A DNA stretch of 62,114 bases from Chrysophaeum taylorii (Eukaryota > Sar > Pelagophyceae > Pelagomonadales > Pelagomonadaceae). The stretch covers positions 1 to 62,114 of the forward strand of contig JAQMWT010000651.1 in NCBI GenBank assembly GCA_029834535.1, given 5' to 3'. The stretch's first letter is position 1. The number at the start of each line of letters is the position of its first letter. Below the pieces are notes generated by a model. It was given only the letters and a program-made list of their open reading frames with translations, was not told where the DNA came from and did no database searches. The position numbers and the translations under genes were made by a program. This document shows, in pieces, positions 21,499 through 31,813 of this stretch.

Positions 21499-21970
21499 TC
21501 GCCCTTGCGCCTCCGCGCTCAAAAGCGTGCTGTCATCCCCAGCTGACGCGCTGTCGCCTGGAGCACACTCCACCGCGACGACGGCGCATCACAGGCTGTT
21601 GGGACACAGTCGGTGAGACAGCGGCGTCTTTGTCTCTCCCCCTTAAAGTTTCTACTACTGCAGTAAGGGGGCACCGACACGACTGACGCAGTACGGACGT
21701 TCAACGAATCTATATGTGCCGCAAAGAATTTCTTCTTCCGGTTTGTTGTCGGGACTTCTTTTACTGACTCTTACCCTATTCACATCGTCGTCGCCCGACC
21801 GACCTCCTATATGACGTGGCAGATGGGGTCTCTGATGTGGCAGCGGAACGAAGAAGAAGGACAACACGATATCTTCGTAATTATATCCCGCAGTCCGTAA
21901 AGAACGAACGCCGAAAAATCGACGAAAATCTAAATCGTCGCGCCCGGCAAAAGAAAAACACCGGCCGGTT

Positions 21971-24707
21971 TCAATTCCGTCGCCTGCCTGCTGTCCTCGG
22001 CCTGGCCGACTTGGACCCAGAACGTGACTTCGCCGCGCCGGAGAAGGTGCGGCGCTCCTGGTCTCGTCCCCTAGACAACGACTGTGCCGTAGAGAGATCG
22101 GCGTACGTGTCGGCACGAGGGGCGTCATCCGATGCCTGATGCCCAATATATACGCCGGCTGTGCTGGGCCTGGTGACCTCGAGGGGGTCGGCGGCACCGC
22201 CGGCGAAGGTAACCTCGGGATCCTCCTGGTCGATCGGGGTCTGGAGGATGTGTGCGACGTTGGAACGCATGGCGGGTCCGTCGTAGTCTTGCGTCGTGCG
22301 CTCGGGCTGCTCGAGGTCGAGGACGGCGATGTTGTCCGACTTGTATCGCGGATTGGGATCGTATTGCTTCCGGTGGCGCGCGTACTCGGACTCGGGACGA
22401 CGGAGATTTGGCGCCGAGACGGGCCGTTTCTCGAGGGCCGGATCGAGCTTTAGGGGGTCGAGGGTCCACGAGTCGTTCTCCTCGCTCCACTTTGTCCGGG
22501 CCTCCATCGATTTGACGCGGTCGACCGGCACGAAGAGCTCGAGGACCATCTCCTTGAGCTTTATTTGACGCGCCAGTTGCCGTATCGTGTCGAGCATGTC
22601 CTCGCGCTCGCGCTGGAACTCGCTTTGGAGGTCGGCGACCTCCGCCTCGGCCTCGTTGAGCTTCTTGATGAGCTTCTCGAGCTTGCGGGTCTTCTTGTCC
22701 ACCTCTTCGTCGATGCTGTTGTACTTTTCGCCCCAGTCCTCCCGCGTTGCCTCCTGCGACGCGAGCTCCTGAGCGAGCGCGCGCTCCTGCGACTCCTTCT
22801 CCCGAAGCGTCTGCTGCGCGCGTCGCAATTCGGCCTCGTGCTTGGCCGCGATATCGAGCATCTGGCCACCCTTGAGCAACTTGGCTTCCATACCTTTGAG
22901 CTTTTGGACCAGCGCATTCTTGCGTTCGGACGCGCGCTTGCGTTCCGTCTCCTGGCGAACGATGTCCGCTTTGAGCTTCTCGCGCGCCTCGTCCGTTTCG
23001 GCCTGCTCCTCGAGGAGCCGCGCGAGCTGTCGATCCGCCTCTCCGCGGATCCTTGCCTTCTCCGCCTCGGCCTCAGACTGGATTCGTTCGAGTTCCTTTT
23101 CTGACACGCCGACCTGTACCTCGCGAAGCACCTCTTTTTCGATAATCTTCTCGACCTCGACGATCTCGGTCGTCGTCGTCGTCGTATTCCCGCTTCCGAA
23201 CGTCCCGTCCAGCGACTGACCCGCTGGCGACATTGCGCCGCCCGCCGCGAGCTGCGCCTTGAGCTTGGCGATCTCTTCGGTAAACTCGCGCAACATCGCG
23301 TCCTTTGGATCCTCGTTGATTCGCGGCTTGTTTTTGATGTTCTTGGCGCGATTCGCGTACCGCAACGTCGAGACCGTCTCGTCGTAGTTGTAGCCCGCGG
23401 GCCCGCAGTTGGCGCACATGACCGTCTTTGTATTGCCGCCCAGACTATCTTGCAGCAGTCGTGTCAACTTCGAGTCGCGATAAGGAATATGCTGCGACTT
23501 GCCGTCGACGAGTGCCGAAATGACGTTCCCGAGCGCCGACAGCGACAAGTTGATCTTGGTTGCCTCCTTCAATCTATCGCCGGTCGCGCCCGTCTTGGAC
23601 TGGCGCTCCGATCCCGCCAGGTCCACCAAATTCAGCTTGCCGACCGTTATGTGTTCGCCGCGCGCCGCGTCGCTCTCGCAACACTCGACGATGATGGTGA
23701 AAATCGCGTGCGAGCGACTCGATCCCTGATTCATCAGGGTCGCGCCTACGTGAGGGAATCACGAGGTGCTGTAATGGAAGAAAGCAGCACGGTCTCTACC
23801 AAGACGACGCACCCACGCTGCGATTTTTCTTGCCCGCTTGCATGACCTGGTCGATCTCGTGGGAGGATTTGACGATGAAGCTCGTCAAATCGCGGACGTA
23901 GACCCCCGAATCGACGTTCTCCTTGAGCTCGAGCTTGTTCTTGGGGTCGCGCGACAGCAAGTCCCGGATTTCTTCGTTGTATATTTCCAGGTATGACGAC
24001 CGCACGAGAAACTGCTGCGAGCCCTCCGCGAGGGCAACCTTGTCGAAGATTTGCTGGAAGGCGTTCGGGATGATTCCGCGCAGTTCGGGTGGATCCTGCG
24101 CCCCTTCCATCGTGAAGCTGCGACGAGCGTCGTCGTCGCAACATCGTCCGCATAGAAGCGACGCACGTTTTTCCAGCGCCAGTTTGACCGTACGCGAAGA
24201 TCGTTCCATTGAACCTGGGCGAGAGTGTGTCGAGAAGAAGCGAGAAAACAACAAAGTGCGACGCACCCCGAGAGCACCGCCTCGACAACTGGGGCCGAAC
24301 ACGTGTCGTAGAGCTTGCGTTGCGTGACGTTCGGATCGAAGACGGCATCGAAGGTGAAGCTTTTTGGAGGGTCGCCTATGCAGCAGCATATGCGGTGTCC
24401 AAGGAGTCCAAGGCGAGCGGGATCTCACACCTTCGTCTCCCTTCGGGTTCACGACCGTGATGATCCCTCTTGATTCGTCCGCCTGGGTCTCACGAGTTAT
24501 TTTTCATCGTCTACACGACGTCACCGTTGTGCAGGCTTCGTGGCCATCTTGAATTTCTTTTTTTGACAGCGGCCGAACGCGCACGACGACCTAGCGAAGA
24601 CGACGCAGCTCGTTGGAGCAAAAGCAAACTAAGGCTCGACAATAGAGAAACACGAACAAACAACTCTGGGCGGAAGGGAGCCTTGCCTTGACACACTCGT
24701 CCGGCAT
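21971..24707 (-). CDS. Kinesin-2 motor subunit (KIF3/FLA10-like)
   Basis: Predicted 791 residues from seven exons: 24707-24687, 24590-24525, 24482-24431, 24375-24267, 24214-24167, 24117-23813 and 23745-21971. Splicing gives [16 protein letters not shown]…, [30 protein letters not shown] (P-loop), [33 protein letters not shown] (switch I), [11 protein letters not shown] (switch II), and [19 protein letters not shown] (neck). This neck and the GIITV…PPKSFTFD sequence are typical of heterotrimeric kinesin-2, the anterograde intraflagellar transport motor. A coiled coil follows, then a basic Ser/Arg-rich tail. The first intron has a GC donor (GCAAGG…TAG); the other five use GT. The start was chosen because it restores the usual N-terminal beta strand. 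Every splice junction is inferred from frame and family alignment. Confidence 0.9.
24591..24686 (-). other. GC-AG intron 1 of the kinesin-2 gene
   Basis: The only spliceable boundary that joins MPDECVK to VVVRVRPLS in frame uses a GCAAGG donor at 24686 and a GCTAG acceptor at 24592-24591. It is 96 nt, the longest intron I resolved in the window. Confidence 0.75.
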
Positions 24708-24934
24708 CTTAGCGACCGTTCGCCAGCCAAGTTTCAAGTTGTTACGCCATCATCACTCACGATCAAAAGCTCGTCGTCGTCGCTTTTTCGCTTGTGCGCG
24801 CACCTGAAATAGAATAGGGAACACAAATACTACTTACTACCCGGGGTAATGAATGAGGATCACTCAAAACTTCGTGACGTCACCACCGGCGACCCCTTCT
24901 AATTAATTCACTTCCCCTAATAACAATAATTTAT
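24708..24934. promoter_or_regulatory. Divergent intergenic region between kinesin-2 and U2AF65
   Basis: This 227-bp space separates two start codons on opposite strands and must hold both promoters. I see no TATA box; AATTAATTCA at 24901-24910 and TTACTACCCGGGGTAATGA at 24834-24852 are the only notable local sequences. A shared bidirectional promoter is an inference from spacing. Confidence 0.5.
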
Positions 24935-26591
24935 ATGGGCTCTTCTTCTCGAAGGCGTCGGTCGCGGTCGCGCGAGCGGTCGCGGCGGGACCGGTCTGAG
25001 TCTCGCGATCGATCGCGGCGTCGGCGGGAGCGATCGCCGTCGTCGCGCAGTCGGTGCGTCGTCTTGTGTTGTCGTGGTGAACCAGGAAGAAGAGCGCAGG
25101 CGTCGACGACGCGAGGAGGATCATAATAATGATGATTCGGGAGCGTCGAGGCCGTCGAAGAAGAAGGATGATGATCCGGAGGAGGAACCCGGGGGGTTGA
25201 GCTTGACGTCGGTGATGAAGGAGAACCCGTCGTTGAGCGTGCCGGAGGCGCTCGCCAAGTTGCAGATCATGAAGCAGACGTCGGGGATGCCGGCGGGGAA
25301 CCAGGTGGCGGCGGCGGGGGGGACGCCGCTCGGGGGTATCGCGAGCGCCCTGGGCGCGACTCCCGCGGCGATCGCGGCGGCGAGCATGCCGGCGTCGCTG
25401 CAGCAGAGCAAATCGCAGCGGGAGGTGTACGTATCGGGCCTGCCCGTCGGGGTCACGTCCTCGCAGCTCCAGGAGTTTCTGACGACGGCGCTCAAGGAGG
25501 TGACGTCTCGGGACGTCAAGTCGGCGCCGGTGGTGAACACCTGGCTGAGCGGCGACGGGAAGGTCGGGTTTTGCGAGGCGCGGACGGTCGACGACGCCGC
25601 CGAGCTGATCGAGTACTGCGACGGGCTGGACTTTTCGGGCGCGAGGCTTCAGATCGGGAAACCGCGGGCGGCGTCCGATCCTGTCGCGACCGACCCGGCG
25701 CTCATGGCGCAGGCTCCGCTCGTCGTCTCGAGCAACGTCGTCATGCTTCTGAACGTGCCGACTCATCTCTCCGAGACGGAGATTCTGGATTTCCTCGTCT
25801 CGCCTTTCGGCGACGTCCAGGACTTCAACGTGCTGCGCGACGTCGCGGGCGAGTCCAAGGGCTCGGTGGTATTTCGCTACGCCAACGACAAGGTCACATC
25901 GGCCGCGGTCGCGGCGCTCGCGGGACTCAGACTAGGCGACGAGACCCTCGACGTCCAGCGCGTGCCCCCTTCGATGATCAACACGCTCCTCAAGCCCATC
26001 AAGCCCGGCGAGCTCGCGCCCGCGGCGCCCCACGACCCCTCCCAGCCGTCCCCCATCATTTGCTTCCGCAACGTCGTGGACGACGACGACCTCGCCGACG
26101 ACCAGGCATACGCCGAGCTCGCGGACGATATCCTCGAGGAATGCGCTCGATACGCGACCGTCGCCAACGTCGTCGTCCCCCGACCCTCGACGCCGACGCC
26201 CCCCGTCATCACGAGAAAAAACAAGAGACGCTGCTCGGGCCTCGGCCTTATCCTGGTCGAGTTCGAATCCTCCGAGGACGCCGAAAAGGCCCTCAACGCC
26301 CTCCGCTCCCGAGCCGTCGACGACAAGCCGGTCGACGTCGCGTTCTACCCCCGCGATCTTTACAAGCAAAAGATATATCACAGCGCCCCTCTCCCCACAA
26401 TTTCTTTCCCGCCAGCAACCGCCGCCCCCGACGCCTCCGCCGGGCCGCCGCTTCCCGTCCTTGGACTCCCGCTCGCCGACGCCGCAGTCGCCGCGCCCTC
26501 GGCGGCCCCTATTCTTTTGGCGCCCCCGCCACCACCTCCCCCCTTCCAACCTGACAAAATCGCGGGGGTCGTCAACGAAGATGTCGACTAG
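24935..26591 (+). CDS. U2AF2: U2AF large subunit (U2AF65) splicing factor
   Basis: About 536 residues. Exon 1 (24935-25053) encodes an RS domain, MGSSSRRRRSRSRERSRRD onward. A 46-nt intron (25054-25099, GTGCGT…CAG) fits the frame, and exon 2 runs to 26591. After a charged linker with a ULM-like Pro region come RRM1 (REVYVSGLPVGVTSSQLQEF, about 146-225), RRM2 (SNVVMLLNVPTHLSETEILD with GSVVFRY, about 248-325) and the UHM (IICFRNVVDDDDLADDQAYAELADDILEECARY, about 359-470). In the family this protein binds the polypyrimidine tract and recruits U2 snRNP. Beyond the UHM there is an extra Pro/Ala-rich tail of about 65 residues, which is unusual. The very short introns in this window make the polypyrimidine-recognition factor of special interest. 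Confidence 0.92.
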
Positions 26592-26865
26592 TCTATTCTC
26601 CTTCGGCACCGGTAGGTAGGATGTGACTTTGCTCAACTGGAGGTGGGGCGAGGAGAGTCCCGCCCGTCCGTCTACAAAAATTGACGACGACGACGACGAC
26701 GACGACGACGTTTGGTTAGAATGAATAATAGGCCGCCACCACCACCAACACCACAAGGTGGCGAGATGTTTTGGTTCGTTACGTCCCAGGCCTGTGTCTG
26801 TGAACCAAGAGAAGAAGACTGGTCGCGTTACGGTTGGTGCACAAACACCCAAAAACAGACCGACA
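26592..26865. other. Short convergent intergenic region with (GAC)n
   Basis: 3' UTRs of the U2AF65 and SET genes. A (GAC)9 run lies at about 26682-26710 and CCACC repeats at 26733-26752. No other feature seen. Confidence 0.5.
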
Positions 26866-29800
26866 TCAACGGCGGCGCCTCCTCTTATTGGTCGTCGCTT
26901 CGGGTCGGCGGCCCTTGGCGGCCCTTTGCGCCGTCGCGTTCACCGCAGAGTAGGTGCGGTGCGGCGCGAGGCGAAAGGCATCTCTGGGCATGTGGAACCA
27001 TTCGTCGAACTTGGCCGCCCAGCGAGTGAAGTGGACGCGCAGCTTGCGGCCCGGCTCCCCCTGAGGTGTCTTCCGCCTCTTGGTCGGAGGCGAGTCGAAG
27101 GTCTCATCGACGATCTTGGCGTCGAACCAGACGTTGGTCTTGACGCACAAGGCGTCGCACTTGGTGCCGACGGTAGCGTCGAGATCGATTTTCGAGTTGT
27201 CGACGACGACGTCGTCCTCGCCCCAAGAGGGCTCGGGGGTATCGCAGTTCGCCTCGTCGGGTGGGACGCCCCAGGCCTCTTGGTCCTCGCAGAAAAATGG
27301 CGCGTTCTCGTCAAAGCCCCTCGCCGCCGTCCATGGGACGACTCGCCATTTGTCGCAGCGGTCGCACGCGACCCATCGGCTCGGGGGGCGGTCGGGGAGC
27401 GCGTCGGCGAGCGCGTGGACGGTCGCCTCCGCGCTGCTGGTGCTGGTTCGAAGCGATGACGCGTCCGAGGATCCCAGCGCTCTCACGACCGCGTCGATTC
27501 CCCCAAAGTCCCCGAGCAGCGCGTCGAGCGCGGGACTTCCGAGGAAATCGACGGTCTCTGTCGACCACAAACGACGAGGCTTCGTTCGGTGATGCTTCCA
27601 GCAGCACGAGGTCGCCTCTTGGTGGTGGTCGTCGTCGCGCAACCCGGGAAAGAAGGCGGCGCGCAAAACGCCCGACCACGGCCGCGCGCGGGCCGCCGGG
27701 TCGGACGCCAGACGCGCGAGCGCTAGCCGGCCCTCCGGTTCGTAGGGTATTGTTTCGCCAGAAACAAGGAGGTTTTCGTCGTCCCGCGCGTCGGCGAGGC
27801 GGGCGAGGACGGCGGCTGGATCGGGCAAGAGCCCACATCCGACGAGCTTCGCGCGCGCGATCTCGCCGTCGCCGAGGCCGGGCTCGGCGAGGAGGTCGAG
27901 GTCGTGCCAGCCGAGGAGCGCCTCGAGCTCGGCAAACGGGCCGTAGCGTCGCGCGGGCGAGGCGACGACGTCGTCGGGGTCGGTCGCCTTACGGAGACGC
28001 GCGAGCGTTGGGTTGGTGAAATCCTCGTCGGCGAGATCCGCGCCGGCGCCGCCGCCGATATCGCGGGCTCGGACCGGTATAGTCGGCGACGCAACGACCG
28101 GCCGCCTTTCGTCGACCCGGGGGCGCACAAGGGTGTTTGTGTGCGCGACGAGGAGCACGGCGTCGGCGCACGCGCTCGCGCAGCCCAAGATCTCGTCTTC
28201 GACGCGCCGCCGTTTCGTGTTGGGTCTCCTCTTCTTCTTCTTCTTCTTCTTCTTCTTCTCCTCGGGGGGGAGGACTTCTTCTTCTTCTTCTTCTTCTTTG
28301 GGGGGAAGAGGTGCTCGGCGTTCCTCGACGAACGCGAGCAACTCTGTTCGCAAGTCGAGGAGCGCGGCGCGGCAGCGCGCTTTGGTGCCGCGGGCGGTCG
28401 GCGTCGCGGCAACCACTGCGGCGAGGTCGACGAGCAAGGTCCGGGCCCGCTCCGGGTCGGCGGCAAACTTGCGGCGCATCGCGGGAGTGAATTTGGAGAG
28501 GCGTCGCGCCACGTCCCCGAGTCTGTCGAGCACCGAGCGGAGCGCGGCGATTGCGGGCTCCGCGGCAAGCACGGCGGCCAGGGGCGGCGGTTGGGTGGGC
28601 GCCTCCGCTCTTCGAGAGAGTTCCTCCAAAGAAGAAGAAGAAGAAGAAGAAGAACGGAGGCGGGAGACGACCGTCGTAACCGAGACGGCGCACGTGAGGG
28701 CCTGGATGCGCTGCTCGAGGACGAGGCGGGCGCGGAGCGCAGCCCGCGCCCTCGTCTGGGGGTCGTCGGTTTCCGCCGCGCGGAGGAGCGCGAACGGGAG
28801 CTGGCCGCGCTCGAACTCGATAAATTCGACGAGGGCGGCGACGTATTTCTCGAGCCATAGGGGGGTGGTCGTCGCTTGAATATCGTCGTCGTCCCTGTCG
28901 AAGAAGGCGTCGCCGAGGCCGTGTCTCGCGAGGACCGCGCGTTCTTCAACTCCCTCTCCGGTCGTCGAGGAGGCGCGGAGGAGCATGGCGAAGGCGTCGA
29001 GCGCGCCGTGGCCGCGCGCGAGGCACTGCTGGAGCTCGTCGAGGTTGACGAGCTCGACGTACGAGCCGCGACACGCGGGCGCGCCGCAGAGGCAGACGGC
29101 CTGGCGCCACTCGGCCTCGCTACTCGTGCAGGCCGAGTAGTCGAAGGCGAGCTCCTCGCCCTTGGCGACGCGTCGCGTCGTGTGCAGGGCCACCGAGAGC
29201 CGGCCGTCAGCCTTGACCAAGGTCGAGGACGCGACGTTGCCGTCGCACGAGTGAGAGAGCGAGCTGGCGAAGTTGGCGCGCGAGCCGCCGGCGTCGACGA
29301 AAAACATGGCGTAGCCCCGCGGATCGCTCGCGGGACGTTCGAGCGCGATGTTGTGGAAGGCCTCGGGGGGCGTGGTCGCGTCGGCGCGGCGAGCGCCGAA
29401 AGCGCGACGGCGCGCCGCGGTCGTCGCGGCGAGCTTTTCGAGCCACCGCGCGGGCGGGTACACCTCGCCGAGGTAGTCGCACACGTACTCGTGCGCTTCG
29501 AGGTCGCGAAGCGCGATCACACCCGCGCCCTTGGGCCTCGCTCGAAACGGCGCCTCGCTCTGGAGCCAGCGCGCCATCGAGACGACGGCCGCGCACGCCG
29601 AGCGTTCGCTCCTAGTCGCGTTCGGGCTCGCGGCTAGATCTAGAGCCGCCGCGACGACCGAGGACGGCTTCTTTTTACGGCCCCCCGCATCTTTCTCCTC
29701 GGCGACGAAGAAGAGACGCGGCACGAGCTTGGCGCGCGCAAAGTCCGCTTTCGGGAGCGGCAACCCCGCGTACTCGACCGAAATCTCGACCGCGCGCCGC

Positions 29801-30648
29801 GTGAAGGGGTCGCACCCAAAAACGGCGACTTCCTCGACGTCGACGCCGAGCGCGAGGGGGGTCTGGCTCCTGCAGGCCCTCGCGAACACGTCGTCGCAGA
29901 GCCTGTCGAGGACGGCGTGGACGTGCGTGCGCGCCCCGCAGCTCGCGACGCCAAACCGCGCGCGGAAGCGTTCGCCAAACGCTTCGTCGTCCACGTCGTA
30001 CGATGCCCGCACGATGCCCGCCGGCACGCCCTGAACCCTCAGAGCCCGCGCGACCCGCGCCGCCTCGCCGGGTTCGGCGCCCTCGCGCGTCACGTAGTCA
30101 TCGATCGTGCGATATCGCCGCGGCTCGGCCGTCGGCTTCCGCGCTCCGCGGTGCGCGAACGGCTCGCGGTTTTCGGCCATGACGCGCTGGGCGGCCGCCT
30201 TGGTTGCGGTGAAACCCGCCGACACCCAGCACCGCTCGGCGCACCGCCGCACCGGATCCATGGCGCCTTCCGGTCCGTAGCTCGCGTCGACGACGGCTCG
30301 CGCGTCGCGCAAAATGTCGTCCCACCGTAACCGCGACACCCGCCGGCCCATCGCGAGACGCGCCTCGTCGTCGTAGGGCATGCCGACGTCCTCCGCCCGC
30401 GCCGCGCACGCTTCCCGAAACCCCAGACGCGCCCCTTCAACCAACTCGGCTTCATCGCGGCAATACCCGCCGTCCTGCGCTAACCTCGACACCTCGGCCA
30501 GGCTCCGCGGTCCATTCTTCCAAGGGAGGACCGGGGACGGCGCCCCGCCAATCGCGCTCGCGACATCCTTCAAAGCGCGCGCCAGCGCGCGAATCTCCGG
30601 ATCCGTCTCCTTGCCTCGCGACGACGACGACGACGACGACGACGCCAT
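26866..30648 (-). CDS. ATXR3/SDG2-like histone H3K4 methyltransferase with CW zinc finger
   Basis: 1,260 residues, one exon, from the ATG at 30648. The SET region (about 365-530) reads GVIALRDLEAHEYVCDYLGEVYP, then FHNIALERPASDPRGYAMFFVDA, then SLSHSCDGNV (cofactor motif) and KGEELAFDYSACTSSEAEW. A post-SET VCLCGAPACRGSYVEL follows. The 'N-I-ALERP-GYA' insertion and the wording around post-SET match plant ATXR3 (SDG2) rather than trithorax or SET1. C-terminally there is a CW zinc finger (WVACDRCDKWRVVPW, about 1090-1140) and then a chromo/Tudor-like module ending RVHFTRWAAKFDEWFHMP (about 1200-1225). CW domains read H3K4 methylation, so one chain may combine writing and reading. A poly-Glu and poly-Lys stretch (about 780-815) comes from GAA/AAG repeats. 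Confidence 0.88.
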   Translation of the reverse strand: MASSSSSSSSRGKETDPEIRALARALKDVASAIGGAPSPVLPWKNGPRSLAEVSRLAQDGGYCRDEAELVEGARLGFREACAARAEDVGMPYDDEARLAMGRRVSRLRWDDILRDARAVVDASYGPEGAMDPVRRCAERCWVSAGFTATKAAAQRVMAENREPFAHRGARKPTAEPRRYRTIDDYVTREGAEPGEAARVARALRVQGVPAGIVRASYDVDDEAFGERFRARFGVASCGARTHVHAVLDRLCDDVFARACRSQTPLALGVDVEEVAVFGCDPFTRRAVEISVEYAGLPLPKADFARAKLVPRLFFVAEEKDAGGRKKKPSSVVAAALDLAASPNATRSERSACAAVVSMARWLQSEAPFRARPKGAGVIALRDLEAHEYVCDYLGEVYPPARWLEKLAATTAARRRAFGARRADATTPPEAFHNIALERPASDPRGYAMFFVDAGGSRANFASSLSHSCDGNVASSTLVKADGRLSVALHTTRRVAKGEELAFDYSACTSSEAEWRQAVCLCGAPACRGSYVELVNLDELQQCLARGHGALDAFAMLLRASSTTGEGVEERAVLARHGLGDAFFDRDDDDIQATTTPLWLEKYVAALVEFIEFERGQLPFALLRAAETDDPQTRARAALRARLVLEQRIQALTCAVSVTTVVSRLRSSSSSSSSLEELSRRAEAPTQPPPLAAVLAAEPAIAALRSVLDRLGDVARRLSKFTPAMRRKFAADPERARTLLVDLAAVVAATPTARGTKARCRAALLDLRTELLAFVEERRAPLPPKEEEEEEEVLPPEEKKKKKKKKKRRPNTKRRRVEDEILGCASACADAVLLVAHTNTLVRPRVDERRPVVASPTIPVRARDIGGGAGADLADEDFTNPTLARLRKATDPDDVVASPARRYGPFAELEALLGWHDLDLLAEPGLGDGEIARAKLVGCGLLPDPAAVLARLADARDDENLLVSGETIPYEPEGRLALARLASDPAARARPWSGVLRAAFFPGLRDDDHHQEATSCCWKHHRTKPRRLWSTETVDFLGSPALDALLGDFGGIDAVVRALGSSDASSLRTSTSSAEATVHALADALPDRPPSRWVACDRCDKWRVVPWTAARGFDENAPFFCEDQEAWGVPPDEANCDTPEPSWGEDDVVVDNSKIDLDATVGTKCDALCVKTNVWFDAKIVDETFDSPPTKRRKTPQGEPGRKLRVHFTRWAAKFDEWFHMPRDAFRLAPHRTYSAVNATAQRAAKGRRPEATTNKRRRRR
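28222..28312. repeat. CTT/TCT trinucleotide runs in the SET gene
   Basis: Two pure pyrimidine trinucleotide runs (28227-28258 and 28275-28303) encode the poly-Lys and poly-Glu tracts on the minus strand. They sit between folded domains and are likely to vary in length. Confidence 0.9.
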
Positions 30649-31101
30649 CACGCGTTTTTTGCTTTCGAATTATCAAATCACGAGGCCACAACCGCCTACG
30701 TTCCGTTTTTGTTTTCGTTGCGCAGCGAATAATAATATTATGGGAGGGGGAGGTGACAGTAATACTGTCAGTATTTTGTTTTTGAACGGCGTGCGTCCTC
30801 GCCCATGTCTTTTATTTTTGGCCAGAGGCCACAGAGTGAGTACAAAGGGTGCGATAATAGTGTACGCGACGTGCCTGCCTGCCCAAAGACGAGAGAAACG
30901 CCCTGCTTGCTACTATCTTGCTCGCGCGTCGCAGGATGATATAATAGTTTGGTGCCCAGGTCTGTGATGCAAGCCGAGCGCATCATTCTACTTTCTGGAG
31001 ACACCAGGAAGAAAATGGAGAAAACAAATGTAGGGGTTTGCAGCCTGCGAGAGAGTGAGCTTCGCTGGGGGCTGGAGGCGGCGGAGGAGCCCTTCGCTCG
31101 C
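30649..31101. other. Intergenic region upstream of the SET gene
   Basis: Holds the SET gene promoter and the 3' UTR of the His-rich gene. Apart from ACAGTAATACTGTCAGTATT, an imperfect inverted repeat at 30756-30775, I see nothing distinctive. Confidence 0.45.
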
Positions 31102-31452
31102 TTAATGGCCATGGCCGTGGCCGTGGCCGTGGCCGTCGTCGTGGCCGTTATTGTTCGACTTTTCCCCCTCGTGCTTGTGCTTGTGGTCGTGGGACTCCCC
31201 GCAGCACTTATCGCTATGGTGGTTGTGGTCGTGCCCTTTGTGATCGTGCCCTTTGTCGTGGTCGTGCCCTTTGTCGTGGTCGTGCCCTTTGTGGTCGTGG
31301 TCGTGCCCTTTGTGGTCGTGGTCGTGCTCTTTGGAGTGCTCGTGCCCATGACCGTGTTCGTGCGAGTGATCGGCGGTGCATTCGGGGTCTCCACACTTCG
31401 TGTCGGCATCCATCTTCTGCTTCGCCGCGATAGAATCCTCCAATGAACTCAT
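31102..31452 (-). CDS. Histidine-rich metal-binding-like small protein
   Basis: 116 residues, of unknown family. After a short polar N-terminus with a Cys pair (CGDPEC), almost the whole protein is built of His, Asp, Lys and Gly. It has tandem HDHDHKG and HDHDKG units, a central CCGESHDHKHKHEG, and ends in alternating Gly-His. Such composition in known proteins binds Zn, Ni, Cu or Co as a store or chaperone. There are no transmembrane segments or GTPase motifs, so it is not a complete transporter or CobW/HypB protein. Repeat units at the DNA level (GTGGTCGTGCCCTTT, 31225-31330) show that the protein grew by unit duplication. Function is inferred from composition only. Confidence 0.6.
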   Translation of the reverse strand: MSSLEDSIAAKQKMDADTKCGDPECTADHSHEHGHGHEHSKEHDHDHKGHDHDHKGHDHDKGHDHDKGHDHKGHDHNHHSDKCCGESHDHKHKHEGEKSNNNGHDDGHGHGHGHGH

Positions 31453-31813
31453 CGGCTGTGTCTCGGGGACGGCTTTTCCCTGGGTTTAAGCTTCATGTGA
31501 GGATCCGTCGACGAAAGCGACATCGCACCATGGATCGCAGCAAGCTTGCGGCCTGCGCGAGCGAGGTCACGACAGCTAGGCTCGCTACTCACATCACCAG
31601 AGAACATGAGAGGCGGCGAGTCCGACATGTCTGCTGCGAATTCCACAAAATAATCAAAATCGCCAAACCCTTGCGCCGACACCTAGACTTACGCAAATCG
31701 CGTAACCCTAACCCATAAGACTTATGGAGTTCTTTTCCTACTTACCACAGTTAATAATAACCCCCCCAAAGACTGTTGTTGCTGCTCGCGGCAATAAAAT
31801 AAAAATAAAAGCA
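31453..31813. other. Upstream region of the His-rich gene
   Basis: 361 bp up to the Helitron-like copy 2. CGTAACCCTAACCCATAAG at 31700-31718 resembles two telomere-type units but is too short to mean anything. The AT-rich end (31790-31813) is the insertion flank of the element. Confidence 0.45.

Noticed and set aside
30949..31446. Val-rich plus-strand ORF of 165 codons that looks like a membrane protein
   Set aside because: It is the complement of the His/Asp codons of the His-rich gene.
31698..31720. CCCTAACCC telomere-type motif
   Set aside because: Two units only; chance is sufficient.
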